In this document: positions 23,383-32,328 of the stretch, piece after piece
Layout of the letters: each line of letters begins with the position of its first letter
Position numbering within the stretch: position 1 is the stretch's first letter
Source: Rhizobium sp. AC27/96
Lineage (GTDB): Bacteria; Pseudomonadota; Alphaproteobacteria; Rhizobiales; Rhizobiaceae
DNA: 64,000 nucleotides
Direction: 5' to 3'
Assembly (NCBI RefSeq): GCF_001692325.1
Contig: NZ_LXKN01000001.1
Location: 124,001 to 188,000, forward strand
Program-made: the position numbers and the translations under genes
Notes under the pieces: generated by a model
What the model saw: the letters and a program-made list of their open reading frames with translations, nothing else
What the model was told of the DNA's origin: nothing
Database searches by the model: none

Positions 23383-26295
23383 CTAGGCCCGCTTTGTCAG
23401 GGGAAAGCGTTCTTTCAGCAGCCTGATAACCGACTCTGATCCCATCGGCGGCCCGAAGATGAAGCTCTGCCCATAGGTGCAGCCGATCTTGGCGAGTTCC
23501 AGCGCATCCTCTTCGGATTCGATACCCTCGGCGACAACACGCATATTCAGTTCGCGCGCCATGGAAATGACGGAACGCAGGAGAATGGCCTTCTTATCGC
23601 TCTCGTCGCGGACCATCGCCTTGTCGAGCTTGATCGTATCGAAGGGGAAGCGGGTGAGGTAGGCGAGCGAGGAATAACCGGTGCCGAAATCGTCAAGCGC
23701 CAGGCCGATGCCGGCTTCGCGGAGCTTGTCGAGCACCAGCCGGGCCTGCTCGGGGTTTTCCATCACCTGCGATTCCGTCAGCTCCAGCTTGATCCGGCTC
23801 GGATCGCAATGGGTTTTGGCGAGCAGCGCCCGGATATCGTCATAGAGTTCGTTGTTGAGCAACTGCACGCTGGAAAGGTTGATGGAGACGAAGAGCGGCA
23901 GGTCGCCGGTCTGTCGCTGCCAGGCCTTCAGATCGTTGGTTGCCTGCTCGAGCGCAAACATGCCAAGCGGGCCGATAATGTCCGAGGCCTCGGCAATGGG
24001 AATGAATTCCGTGGGCGGAATGTTGCCGCGTTTCGGATGTTCCCAACGCATCAGCGCCTCGAAGCCAGCCACTTCGGCATCCTCCAGCCGCACGATCGGC
24101 TGATAGACCAGCGAAAGTTCCTTGCGTTCAACGGCACGGCGCAGGTCGGTTTCGAGCTGCAGACGATCGGTGCCGAAGCTCCGGAAGGCGGGCTGGAACG
24201 GCTCGACGCGATTGCCGCCGGCGCGCTTGGCCCGATACATGGCAAGTTCGGCGTCGCTGAGCATGCCGGACGCATTTTCCTGCTGATCGACCCATGAGGT
24301 CAATCCGACGGAGGCCGTCAGAATGATCTCGCGATTGGCGAAATTGATCGGCACCATGATCGCCTTGCTGATCGCATCGGCAAAGTCCGCAACCTTGGCC
24401 GGATCGCGTTCGGACACGAGAATGAGGCCGAACTGGTCGCCGGAGAGACGAGCCAGCGTGTCCTGGGGCTTCAACAGGCGGCGAAGGCGTCGGGTCAGCG
24501 CAATCAGGATATTATCGCCCGCCGCCACGCCAAGCGTATCGTTGACGAGCTTGTAGCGATCGATGTCGATGACCATCACCGTCGGCCGCAATTGGTTGCT
24601 ATCCGATGCCAGCGTCAGCACGGCCTGCAGGCGATCGAGGAAGACCTGGCGGTTTGGCAGCCCTGTCAGATTGTCGTGCACGGCGTCATGCAGCAGTCGT
24701 TCGATCGAATTCTTCTGCTCTGTGATATCGACGATGGTGCCAACGCAGCGAATGATTTCGCCGTTCGAACCGAGCACCGGCCGCGCGCGAATGGAGAGCC
24801 AGTGGAAATGGCCATCTTCGGCACGAATGCGGAATTCGTGGTTCAGCCGGCCGCGCCGATGTTCGAGAAGTACGTCGAGAGTCGCTCGGAAACGGTCGCG
24901 ATCGTCTGGATGCAGTCGCGGCAGCCAGTTGCGGGCCGCGCCATGCATGCTGCCGGGAGAAAGACCGAGCTTCATGGAGATGTCTGGTGTCGTGACGACG
25001 CGGTCGCGCGCTACGTCCCAATCCCAGACGGTATCGCCCGAGCCGGTGAGGGCGAGGGATTGCCGTTCGAGGTCGGAGAACAAGCCCTGCTGGAAGGCGC
25101 CGCCGGCAAAGGCATGCTGCATGACGGTAAAGCCGATCAGCAGCACGATGAGCACCAGGCCGCCGCCGAGTGCCGGCTGGATGATGTCGTTGTCGAGCTT
25201 GCCCATGATCGTCATCCAGGCGCCGAACAGCCAGACGAGGATCAGCGCCCAGGCAGGTACGAGCAGGATGGCGCGATCATAGCGGTTGAAGCCGAGATAG
25301 ATAATGAGCAGCAGACCCGCGGTCGCCGTCAGCGCCAGCGACAGCCGGGCGATGCCGGCCGCGATCGACGGATCGTAGATCGCCACGCCGAAGAGCAGGG
25401 CAAGACCGAGGACCCAGGCCAGCGTCACATAGCCGAGATGCGCATGCCAGCGATTAAGATTGAGATAGGTGAACAGGAAGATCACCAGACTCGATGCGAG
25501 CGCCACCTCCGCGCAGGCGCGCCATATTCGCTGATCGCTTGACGTGATGCTGATGAGCTTGCCGAGGAAGCCGAAATCCACGCAGATATAGCCGAGCACT
25601 GCCCAGGCGAGCGCCGCTGTCGCCGGCAGCATCGACGTGCCTTTGACCACGAAGAGAATGGTCAGGAACACCGCCAGCAGGCCGGCAATACCAAGCACGA
25701 TGCCGCGATAGAGCGTGAAGGCGTTGACCGTGTCCTTGTAGGCGTTCGGTTCCCAGAGATAGAGCTGCGGCAGGTTCGGAGAGGAAAGCTCTGCGACGAA
25801 GGTCACGACTGCGCCGGGGTTCAGCGTGATGCGGAAGACATCGGCCTCGTCGCTCGGCTGCCGATCGAGCGCAAAGCCTTCGCTCGGCGTGATGGCAACG
25901 ATACGCTGTGAGCCAAGATCCGGCCAGAAGACTTTCGAATTCACCAGGCGGAAATGCGGGGCGACGATGACGCGCTCCAGCTGTTCTTCCGAAACATTGG
26001 CGAGCGCGAAGACGGCCCAGTCGCCCTGATGGTTCGGCGAGGAGGATCGTACCTCAATGCGGCGCCGAATGCCGTCGGCGCCCGCGGCCGTTGAAACCTG
26101 AAAAGCCTCGCCCTGATTTGTGTAGATCTCCGTCGTCGCCGTCAGATCAAGCGCGGTATCATCGCGGGAAATCTTCACCGGCTCGGCTGCATGCGCCATG
26201 CCGGCCAAAAACAGCAGCAGGGCGGCGGCAAGTGCCGCAAGCACTGTGCCGAGCCGTTTGGCCATCGGCATCGTCGGTATCAGCCCGGCGGTCAT
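23383..26295 (-). CDS. Membrane sensor with 7TMR-DISM, PAS, degenerate GGDEF and intact EAL domains
   Basis: A 970-residue protein: signal or first helix at about residues 13-36, an extracellular 7TMR-DISM-type beta domain to about 190, seven membrane helices at about 195-395, PAS/PAC at about 415-530, GGDEF at about 535-690 and EAL at about 715-965. The GGDEF signature is SGDQF, so cyclase activity is doubtful. EAL (FEALMRWEHP), ELTESQVMENPE and DDFGTGYSS are intact, indicating c-di-GMP phosphodiesterase. The start at 26295 overlaps the stop of the upstream acetyltransferase gene (ATGA). Confidence 0.93.
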   Translation of the reverse strand: MTAGLIPTMPMAKRLGTVLAALAAALLLFLAGMAHAAEPVKISRDDTALDLTATTEIYTNQGEAFQVSTAAGADGIRRRIEVRSSSPNHQGDWAVFALANVSEEQLERVIVAPHFRLVNSKVFWPDLGSQRIVAITPSEGFALDRQPSDEADVFRITLNPGAVVTFVAELSSPNLPQLYLWEPNAYKDTVNAFTLYRGIVLGIAGLLAVFLTILFVVKGTSMLPATAALAWAVLGYICVDFGFLGKLISITSSDQRIWRACAEVALASSLVIFLFTYLNLNRWHAHLGYVTLAWVLGLALLFGVAIYDPSIAAGIARLSLALTATAGLLLIIYLGFNRYDRAILLVPAWALILVWLFGAWMTIMGKLDNDIIQPALGGGLVLIVLLIGFTVMQHAFAGGAFQQGLFSDLERQSLALTGSGDTVWDWDVARDRVVTTPDISMKLGLSPGSMHGAARNWLPRLHPDDRDRFRATLDVLLEHRRGRLNHEFRIRAEDGHFHWLSIRARPVLGSNGEIIRCVGTIVDITEQKNSIERLLHDAVHDNLTGLPNRQVFLDRLQAVLTLASDSNQLRPTVMVIDIDRYKLVNDTLGVAAGDNILIALTRRLRRLLKPQDTLARLSGDQFGLILVSERDPAKVADFADAISKAIMVPINFANREIILTASVGLTSWVDQQENASGMLSDAELAMYRAKRAGGNRVEPFQPAFRSFGTDRLQLETDLRRAVERKELSLVYQPIVRLEDAEVAGFEALMRWEHPKRGNIPPTEFIPIAEASDIIGPLGMFALEQATNDLKAWQRQTGDLPLFVSINLSSVQLLNNELYDDIRALLAKTHCDPSRIKLELTESQVMENPEQARLVLDKLREAGIGLALDDFGTGYSSLAYLTRFPFDTIKLDKAMVRDESDKKAILLRSVISMARELNMRVVAEGIESEEDALELAKIGCTYGQSFIFGPPMGSESVIRLLKERFPLTKRA

Positions 26296-26939
26296 CGCTG
26301 GTCGTATTTTCGGTTCGGGTCGGCATCGGCGGCCAACCTGGAAAACATCACGTGGTCGCGCCACTGACCGTTGATTTTTAGATAACCGCGCAAATGACCT
26401 TCCCGCTGGAACCCGGCTTTTTCCAAAAGCCGCATGCTACGCTCGTTATCCGGAATACAGGCTGCTTCAATTCGGTGCAACTCAAGTCCGGAAAAGATAT
26501 AGGGTATAACCAATTGAAGTGCGGCGAACATATGTCCCTGACCGGAATAGCGTTCACCCATCCAATATCCGATCATGCAGCTCTGCGCGGCACCGCGGCG
26601 TATGTATCCGATCGTGATGCCTCCGACCAATGTCGTGTTTTCCTTGAGGAAAACGAATAATGGTATGGCCTGGCCGGAACTATATTCCTGCTTGCCTCTG
26701 ATGATGCGGGCCCGGTACGCAGCCTCCGTCAGCTCGTCATGCCGCCAGGTGGGCTCCCAGGGCTCCAGGAAGCGGCGGCTTTCGGCCCGCAGCCTGTGCC
26801 ATTGATTGAAGTCGGAGTAGCGCGGCAGGCGCAGCAAATATGTGTCGTTTTCGAGTTCAACCGCGTCCGGATGACGTGAGAGAAAACGAAACACAGATTT
26901 TTGCATGCGGCCAAGCACTCCCCCGAGAATTGAACCCAT
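26292..26939 (-). CDS. GNAT acetyltransferase, RimJ/RimL-like
   Basis: A 215-residue protein with the ribosomal-protein/peptide N-acetyltransferase pattern: LRLPRYSDFNQWHRLRAESR, then GYWMGERYSGQGHMFAALQL (acetyl-CoA loop RYSGQGHM) and IEAACIPDNERSMRLLEKAGF. RimJ-type enzymes acetylate protein N-termini. It is 18 bases downstream of the M16 peptidase gene and coupled to the EAL gene, so it is part of the thrC run. Confidence 0.9.
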   Translation of the reverse strand: MGSILGGVLGRMQKSVFRFLSRHPDAVELENDTYLLRLPRYSDFNQWHRLRAESRRFLEPWEPTWRHDELTEAAYRARIIRGKQEYSSGQAIPLFVFLKENTTLVGGITIGYIRRGAAQSCMIGYWMGERYSGQGHMFAALQLVIPYIFSGLELHRIEAACIPDNERSMRLLEKAGFQREGHLRGYLKINGQWRDHVMFSRLAADADPNRKYDQR

Positions 26940-26956
26940 CGGCCCGCGGCGTGCCC

Positions 26957-28255
26957 TTAGCCGCTGGCGCTTCTGGATGCAGGCTTTGGCGATGACAGCG
27001 ACACGACGATGTCTTCCATCGGCGCCAGCTGCTCCAGCGGCCCGATCGCCGAAAGCGTCGGTACTGTATCGAAGAACAGCCGGCCTGCAAGATCCGTCAG
27101 GCGGTCGATGGTAATGCCCTCCAGGCGCTCCAGCATCTCCTGGTTCGGGATGGGGCGGCCATAGAGCATCATCTGCCGGGCGACCTGGCCGGCGCGAGCG
27201 GCCGGGCTTTCCTGGCCCATCAGCAGCTGTGCGCGGATCTGGGCGCGGGCGCGCTCGATTTCCTGCTGCTCGATCTTGTGGGAGGCCTTGTGCAGCTCAT
27301 CGATGATGACAGGCACCAGCTCCGGCAGATTCTCGCCGCCGGTCGCCGCGTGGATGCCGAAAATGCCGGTGTCGGAAAAACCCCAGTGGAAGGCATAGAC
27401 CGAATAACAGAGGCCACGCAGTTCGCGGACCTCCTGGAACAGGCGCGAGGACATGCCGCCGCCAAGAACATTGGCAAGGATCTGCGAGCAATAGAAATCG
27501 CGCGTGTGATAGGCGCGGCCTTCGAAGCCGAGAAGGATCTGCGCGTCCATGAGGTCGCGCGTCTCGCGAACATTGCCGCCGATATAGCGGGCCGGTTCGA
27601 TGATGGGCGAGGTCGAAGGTTTGGTCGGCAGGCTGGAGAAACGCTCCTCGACCTGGCGCACGAAGCTTTCGTGATCAACCGCGCCGGCCGCGACGACGAA
27701 CATGCGGTCGGTCGTGTAATTGCGGTCGAGATAGCCGCGAATCTGTGCGGGCGAGAACGAGACGACGGTTTCCGGCGTGCCGAGGATGGCACGTCCCAGC
27801 GTCTGGCCGCGATAGGCGACTTCGGAGAACTTGTCGAAGACCACATCGTCGGGCGTGTCGTTCGCCGCGTTGATCTCCTGCAGGATGACCTGCTTTTCGC
27901 GGGCCAGTTCCTCTTCGTCGAAGGCGGATTCGGTCAGGATATCGGCGAGGATATCGACGGCGAGTGGCACATCGTCCCGCAGCACACGGGCATAATAGGA
28001 GGTCGTTTCCGTTGAGGTGGCGGCGTTGACTTCGCCACCGACATTCTCGATTTCTTCGGCGATCTGCCGGGCCGAGCGACGCGCCGTACCCTTGAACGCC
28101 ATGTGCTCGAGCAGATGCGCAATCCCGTGTTCTTCTTCGGTCTCGTTACGCGAACCGGACTTGATCCAAACGCCGAGTGCCACGCTTTCGAGGTGCGGCA
28201 TCGATTGGGTTGCTACTGTCAGCCCGGACGCAAGCCGGGTGCATTCCACTGTCAT
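26957..28255 (-). CDS. M16 family zinc peptidase (mitochondrial-processing-peptidase-like)
   Basis: A 432-residue protein with the inverted zinc motif HxxEH in AHLLEHMAFKGT (about residues 47-51), a distal Glu region (QEINAANDTPDD) and the C-terminal LRGLCYSVYAF stretch of M16B. These soluble peptidases are relatives of the mitochondrial beta-MPP; in bacteria their substrate is usually unknown. It lies 21 bases after thrC. This thrC-M16 order is common in alphaproteobacteria. Confidence 0.94.
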   Translation of the reverse strand: MTVECTRLASGLTVATQSMPHLESVALGVWIKSGSRNETEEEHGIAHLLEHMAFKGTARRSARQIAEEIENVGGEVNAATSTETTSYYARVLRDDVPLAVDILADILTESAFDEEELAREKQVILQEINAANDTPDDVVFDKFSEVAYRGQTLGRAILGTPETVVSFSPAQIRGYLDRNYTTDRMFVVAAGAVDHESFVRQVEERFSSLPTKPSTSPIIEPARYIGGNVRETRDLMDAQILLGFEGRAYHTRDFYCSQILANVLGGGMSSRLFQEVRELRGLCYSVYAFHWGFSDTGIFGIHAATGGENLPELVPVIIDELHKASHKIEQQEIERARAQIRAQLLMGQESPAARAGQVARQMMLYGRPIPNQEMLERLEGITIDRLTDLAGRLFFDTVPTLSAIGPLEQLAPMEDIVVSLSSPKPASRSASG

Positions 28256-28275
28256 CGCTTGTCTTTCCGCGTCTG

Positions 28276-29673
28276 TTATTCGCCGGCCCGGGCATGCTTG
28301 CCGATAAAGCTTTCAACGGCTTTAAGTTCCGGATCGAGAATATCGAAACGCTCCTCCCTGGTCATCAGACCAGCAAGCCACGTCGGAAGCGCCGGGTCAA
28401 TACCGGAGGCGGATTTTACTGCGGCGGGGAATTTTGCCGGATGCGCGGTCGCAAGCGTCACCATCGGGCTTGTCGGACGCTCGTTCTTCTCGGCGACAAA
28501 GACGCCGATGGCCGTATGCGGATCGAGCAGATAGCCCGTTTCGGCAAGCGTTTTTTTGATGGTTTCGGCAACCTGCTTTTCGCTGGCGCGGCCGGCCTTG
28601 AAGTCCTTCTTGATGAACTTCAGGGCGTCTTCGCTGACCGAGAAACCATTCGACTGCTTCAGGCTTTCCATCGCGGCGCGGACCTTGGAGGCATCGCGGC
28701 CATGCGCCTCGAACAACAGGCGTTCGAAGTTGGAGGAGATCTGGATATCCATCGATGGCGCGCTGGTGGCCTTGACGGCGCGCATCTCATAACGGCCGGT
28801 CTTCAGCATGCGGGCGAGGATGTCGTTCTCATTGGTGGCGATGACCAGGCGTTCGATCGGCAGGCCCATCCGCTTGGCGACATAGCCGGCGAAAATATCG
28901 CCGAAATTGCCGGTGGGGACGGTGAAGGAAATCTTCCGGTCCGGGCCACCGAGCGCTACCGCTGTCGTGAAGTAATAGACCACCTGCGCCATGATTCGTG
29001 CCCAGTTGATCGAATTGACACCGGAAAGCCTGACCTTGTCGCGGAAGGCCGCATCGTTGAACATGGCTTTGACGAGGTTCTGGCAATCGTCGAAATTGCC
29101 GTTGATCGCCAGCGCATGCACATTCGCCTGCGTCGAGGTGGTCATCTGCCGCTGCTGCACGGGCGAGACCTTGCCATTCGGAAACAGGATGAAGATGTCG
29201 GTGCGCTCGCGGCCGGCAAAGGCGTCGATCGCCGCGCCACCCGTGTCGCCCGATGTAGCGCCAACGATGGTCGCCCGCTGTCCGCGCTTCTCCAGCGCAT
29301 AGTCCATCAGCCGTGCCAGCAGCTGCATGGCGACATCCTTGAAGGCAAGCGTCGTGCCGTGGAACAGCTCCATGACGAAGCTGTTCGGCCCGGTCTGCAC
29401 CAGCGGCGCCACCGCCGGATGGCGGAAGGTGGCGTAGGCATCGTCGATCATGCCGCGGAAGACGTCTGTCGGGATTTCGCCGTTGATGAAGGGCGACAGG
29501 ACGGCGAAGGCAACATCCTGATAGCTCTTGCCGCGAAAGGCGCGGATTTCTTTCTTCGTCAGGGTCGGCCATTCACGGGGAACATAGAGCCCGCCGTCAC
29601 GAGCAAGGCCAGCCAGGAGGGCGTCGCAGAAGCCAAGGGCAGGGGCTTCTCCCCGCGTTGAAATATAGTCCAC
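28276..29673 (-). CDS. thrC: Threonine synthase
   Basis: PLP enzyme that converts O-phosphohomoserine to threonine. Its 465 residues match the longer type II threonine synthase. The PLP lysine is in HGTTLAFKDVAMQ; the GATSGDTGGAAIDAF phosphate/cofactor loop and NFGDIFAGYVAK are present. The N-terminus starts MDYISTRGEAPALGF, as in the family. It heads a leftward unit with the M16 peptidase, GNAT and EAL genes. Confidence 0.96.
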   Translation of the reverse strand: MDYISTRGEAPALGFCDALLAGLARDGGLYVPREWPTLTKKEIRAFRGKSYQDVAFAVLSPFINGEIPTDVFRGMIDDAYATFRHPAVAPLVQTGPNSFVMELFHGTTLAFKDVAMQLLARLMDYALEKRGQRATIVGATSGDTGGAAIDAFAGRERTDIFILFPNGKVSPVQQRQMTTSTQANVHALAINGNFDDCQNLVKAMFNDAAFRDKVRLSGVNSINWARIMAQVVYYFTTAVALGGPDRKISFTVPTGNFGDIFAGYVAKRMGLPIERLVIATNENDILARMLKTGRYEMRAVKATSAPSMDIQISSNFERLLFEAHGRDASKVRAAMESLKQSNGFSVSEDALKFIKKDFKAGRASEKQVAETIKKTLAETGYLLDPHTAIGVFVAEKNERPTSPMVTLATAHPAKFPAAVKSASGIDPALPTWLAGLMTREERFDILDPELKAVESFIGKHARAGE

Positions 29674-29986
29674 GGTCTAAGATTCCTTTGGTCGCAAAAT
29701 TGCCTGAGTGATCGGTTGAGAGAGTAGAGGAATGAAGCGGCGACGACCTGTCTTTTTGCGCCGGATCAGCCGCGTGGTTTTCGCGTTTGCGCAAGGCGCG
29801 TGGGATCGGTGCCGGCTGGCCGCAGTTTGTGCCAATCTGTCGATCTCGAAAAGTGAGCCAAAACGGTGTCTACCCAATCGATTTTTCGCTGCGTCGCTGG
29901 TATAGACCATCGCCAAGTGTCATAAAAGGCCCGTCGGACAGGCTTCAGGCCGATAATGTGAAATATTTGGAGAGGGTGGAATTATA
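29674..29986. other. 313-base intergenic region between thrC and lipoprotein gene
   Basis: Divergent promoter region. It is AT-richer towards the right. No RNA gene, dyad of note or supported small gene was seen. GGAGAGGG at its right end serves the following GTG start. Confidence 0.6.
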
Positions 29987-30607
29987 GTGTTTGGCAGGGT
30001 TTCGCGTCGTCTTTTCTCCGCTTCGCTTCTGGCATTGCTCACGGGTTGCAGTACTCTCGGTATCGGCGGCAATAGTGACAAGCAGCCGGCAACGGATGTT
30101 ACCGTCGCTCCGCAGGCAAGTGCCACGGGAGCCGCTCCGACCGGTGGTCAGACCTATGTTGCCGGCAAGTGCCCGCAGGTCACCATTCCCGATCAGTCAT
30201 CCGTCTACCGGCTTTACGCCAAGGGCGCCAAGGACGATGCGAGCCAGTTGACCTATCAGGCGTCGCTGGCACAGGCCACTCGCCAGTGCACGAGCGACGG
30301 CACCAGCCTGGGCATCCATGTCGTCGCGCAGGGACGGCTTGTCGCCGGCCCGATGGGCAGCTCCGGCAAGGTGACCTTGCCGATCCACGTCTCCGTCATG
30401 GACAATGAGACCGCGCTCTACAGCAAGACGATCAATTACACGGCGGAAATTCCGCCGGGAGAAACCACGGCGCAGTTCCTGTTCAGCGAAGACGATATCA
30501 AGGTCGCCGGCGGATCCGGTGGTTTCACCATCGTTGAGATCAGTTTCGATCAGGGGCCGCAGAAGCCTGCGAAGGCCGAGAAGCCGGTTCGCAAGAAGCG
30601 CCACTAG
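29987..30607 (+). CDS. Putative lipoprotein of unknown function
   Basis: A 206-residue protein with a basic N-terminus, hydrophobic stretch and lipobox (ALLTGCSTLG, Cys about residue 21). A Ser/Thr/Gly linker follows, then a beta-rich domain (CPQVTIPDQSSVYRLYAKGA, then IHVVAQGRLVAGPMGSSGKV). The C-terminus is basic (KAEKPVRKKRH). The start is GTG at 29987 after GGAGAGGG. It is likely anchored in the outer membrane. No catalytic motif recognised; this looks like a conserved rhizobial hypothetical. Confidence 0.85.
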   Translation: MFGRVSRRLFSASLLALLTGCSTLGIGGNSDKQPATDVTVAPQASATGAAPTGGQTYVAGKCPQVTIPDQSSVYRLYAKGAKDDASQLTYQASLAQATRQCTSDGTSLGIHVVAQGRLVAGPMGSSGKVTLPIHVSVMDNETALYSKTINYTAEIPPGETTAQFLFSEDDIKVAGGSGGFTIVEISFDQGPQKPAKAEKPVRKKRH

Positions 30608-30669
30608 TGGTTTTGCCCATGCACAACCTCGTATCGTATGAGTGTTGTGCGCTCACGGTGAAAAAGGAA

Positions 30670-30697
30670 AAAAGCCCTGCTGTTCGGCAGGGCTTTT
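30670..30697. terminator. Bidirectional intrinsic terminator
   Basis: A perfect 11-base stem, AAAAGCCCTGC/GCAGGGCTTTT, with a six-base loop. A runs on the left and T runs on the right allow function on both strands, between the rightward lipoprotein gene and the leftward arr gene. Confidence 0.92.
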
Positions 30698-30850
30698 AAT
30701 TTATATGAGAAGCCAAGCGGTACGGATGTCGAAACCGTTGCGGGTCTGGCAACCCAGGCAGGTTTTGCTGCTGCGACTATCGCCCAATCTATCTTCCGTG
30801 CTGGAAGAAATCCGGCGATGGCCATCCGGCCGCAGAGCGATCTCGAGGCA

Positions 30851-31264
30851 TCAATCGATAATTTTTGCGCCCTGCGTTCTCAGGCGTTCAACATTGTCCT
30901 TCATTTGCTTCAGGCGCTCGGGAGAGTGGCCCTCCCATTGCGTGACCTCACCGGTGATGCGCAAAGGCTCGCGAGAGCGATAGGACTGCGTCGGATTGCC
31001 CGGGAATTTCTTGTCCGTCAGGTTGGGGTCGTTCACGATCGGCCCCGTCGGCTCCACGATATAGATCCTTTGAGGCCCATCGCCGGCCGCCAGCTCCGCA
31101 CCCCATATGGCCGCATCCAGCGTGCCGGTGAGGTAGACCCAGGATAACGGCTTGCCTGTGCCGAAATTCGACTTGTGGCCGACGACGATCAGATCCCCCG
31201 GCTTCAGATCGGCCCGGGTCCCATGATAGAATCGCTGCGGCATCTCATTGTCGCTGACAGTCAT
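30851..31264 (-). CDS. arr: Rifampin ADP-ribosyltransferase (Arr)
   Basis: A 137-residue protein matching the Arr family along its length: FYHGTRADLKPGDLI (catalytic His), VYLTGTLDAAIWGAELAAG, IYIVEPTGPIVNDPNLTDKK (Asp) and FPGNPTQSYRSREPLRI. Arr enzymes inactivate rifamycins by NAD-dependent ADP-ribosylation. Chromosomal copies are common in environmental bacteria and need not give clinical-level resistance. No mobile element flanks it. It has its own promoter region, and the shared terminator lies at its 3' side. Confidence 0.92.
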   Translation of the reverse strand: MTVSDNEMPQRFYHGTRADLKPGDLIVVGHKSNFGTGKPLSWVYLTGTLDAAIWGAELAAGDGPQRIYIVEPTGPIVNDPNLTDKKFPGNPTQSYRSREPLRITGEVTQWEGHSPERLKQMKDNVERLRTQGAKIID

Positions 31265-31404
31265 TCGCTTCCTCCGTTTGATTTCGGAGGGCGTTATACG
31301 CGCATGTCAGGGGCTTGAAACAAGCCGGATGTCCGCCATATCTAAAGTCATAGGAGGCCGCGAGTGGCAGCGCTGCTCGCCAGAGGACTTCTTTGAAAGG
31401 CGCC

Positions 31405-32097
31405 TTAGAGGACGCCGTCCCATTCAGCCAATGCCATCACCACGCCGGGAAGATCGCTCATGCGGGAAACGACGGTTTCCGCGCCGGCATCGGTCAACCG
31501 GTCGGCGTGCGACGGATAGGTGTGCGATGCGCCGGTAAAGCCGATGACGCGCATGCCGGCGGCGCGTGCCGCCTGGACGCCATGGACCGAGTCTTCAACG
31601 ACGATGGTTTTGGCGGGGCTGACATTCATCTGCTTGGCGCCATGCAGGAAGATGTCCGGCTTGGGCTTCACGCGGTCGGCGCCGAGATCCTTGGCTGAGT
31701 AGACATGCGGCGCGAACAGCTTGAGGTAGCCGACTTTGGACAGCATCATCTCGAGCCGTGCGGCGCTGGAATTCGAGCAGATGCAGCGCGGCATCGGCAG
31801 CCGCGACAGCGCAAGCGGAACGCCGGGAATGGCCTGGACGTCGGCGGCAAGCTTGAGATCTAGGAGCTTTTCCGACTTGTCGAGCAGCGATGCGGAAAGC
31901 GGGATGCTCGCCTCGCGCTCGACTTCGAGCAGGATGTTGCGCCAGGTCATGCCGGCGAAGCGCTCGCCCATTTCCTCGGTGCTGATCGGATAGCCTGCAT
32001 CCGTCAGCAGCTTGGACTCGACTTCCGCCGCGATGATTTCCGAATCGACCAGAACGCCGTCGCAGTCGAAGATGATAAGGTCGAAGCCATTGCTCAT
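31405..32097 (-). CDS. HAD-IA family phosphatase (beta-phosphoglucomutase/phosphoglycolate phosphatase-like)
   Basis: A 230-residue HAD hydrolase with the nucleophile motif FDCDGVLVDSE near residue 10, motif II CSNSSAARLEMML, Lys in DRVKPKPDIFLHG and motif IV VVEDSVHGVQAARAAGM. The helical cap follows the first motif, as in subfamily IA. It acts on small phosphorylated metabolites; the specific substrate cannot be read from sequence. Confidence 0.92.
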   Translation of the reverse strand: MSNGFDLIIFDCDGVLVDSEIIAAEVESKLLTDAGYPISTEEMGERFAGMTWRNILLEVEREASIPLSASLLDKSEKLLDLKLAADVQAIPGVPLALSRLPMPRCICSNSSAARLEMMLSKVGYLKLFAPHVYSAKDLGADRVKPKPDIFLHGAKQMNVSPAKTIVVEDSVHGVQAARAAGMRVIGFTGASHTYPSHADRLTDAGAETVVSRMSDLPGVVMALAEWDGVL

Positions 32098-32129
32098 GAA
32101 AATTGCTGCCTTTGATCAGGGCTGGGTTC

Positions 32130-32168
32130 GGCATGCTCTCCGCAAACGGTTGCGTTTGGGGCATGCTC
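32130..32168. repeat. 9-base direct repeat upstream of bioR
   Basis: GGCATGCTC occurs at 32130-32138 and again at 32160-32168, a 30-base period, flanking the small dyad CGCAA-N4-TTGCG. It lies between the HAD gene and bioR. It could be a protein-binding array; significance uncertain. Confidence 0.35.
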
Positions 32169-32328
32169 AAAAAATGACCGTCGCGCTTTACACGATATGT
32201 CGACAAAGCTCAACCAATGGGCGGGCATGGCTGTGCTGCACTGACGGAAAAGGTCAGGGCCGTTCAAAAGGCTTGAAGACTTGAGTGTACCGCTCGACAT
32301 CAGGCAAGGCCGCCTTTAAGGATTGGCC

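Noticed and set aside
28177..29661. 494-codon rightward open frame opposite thrC
   Set aside because: Antisense to a complete threonine synthase with all motifs. It is Asp/Gly/Arg-rich with no recognisable domain.
30728..30850. Possible gene remnant reading TDVETVAGLATQAGFAAATI between terminator and arr
   Set aside because: No start, short, and continues antisense into arr. The alanine-rich reading is typical of GC-rich noncoding sequence.
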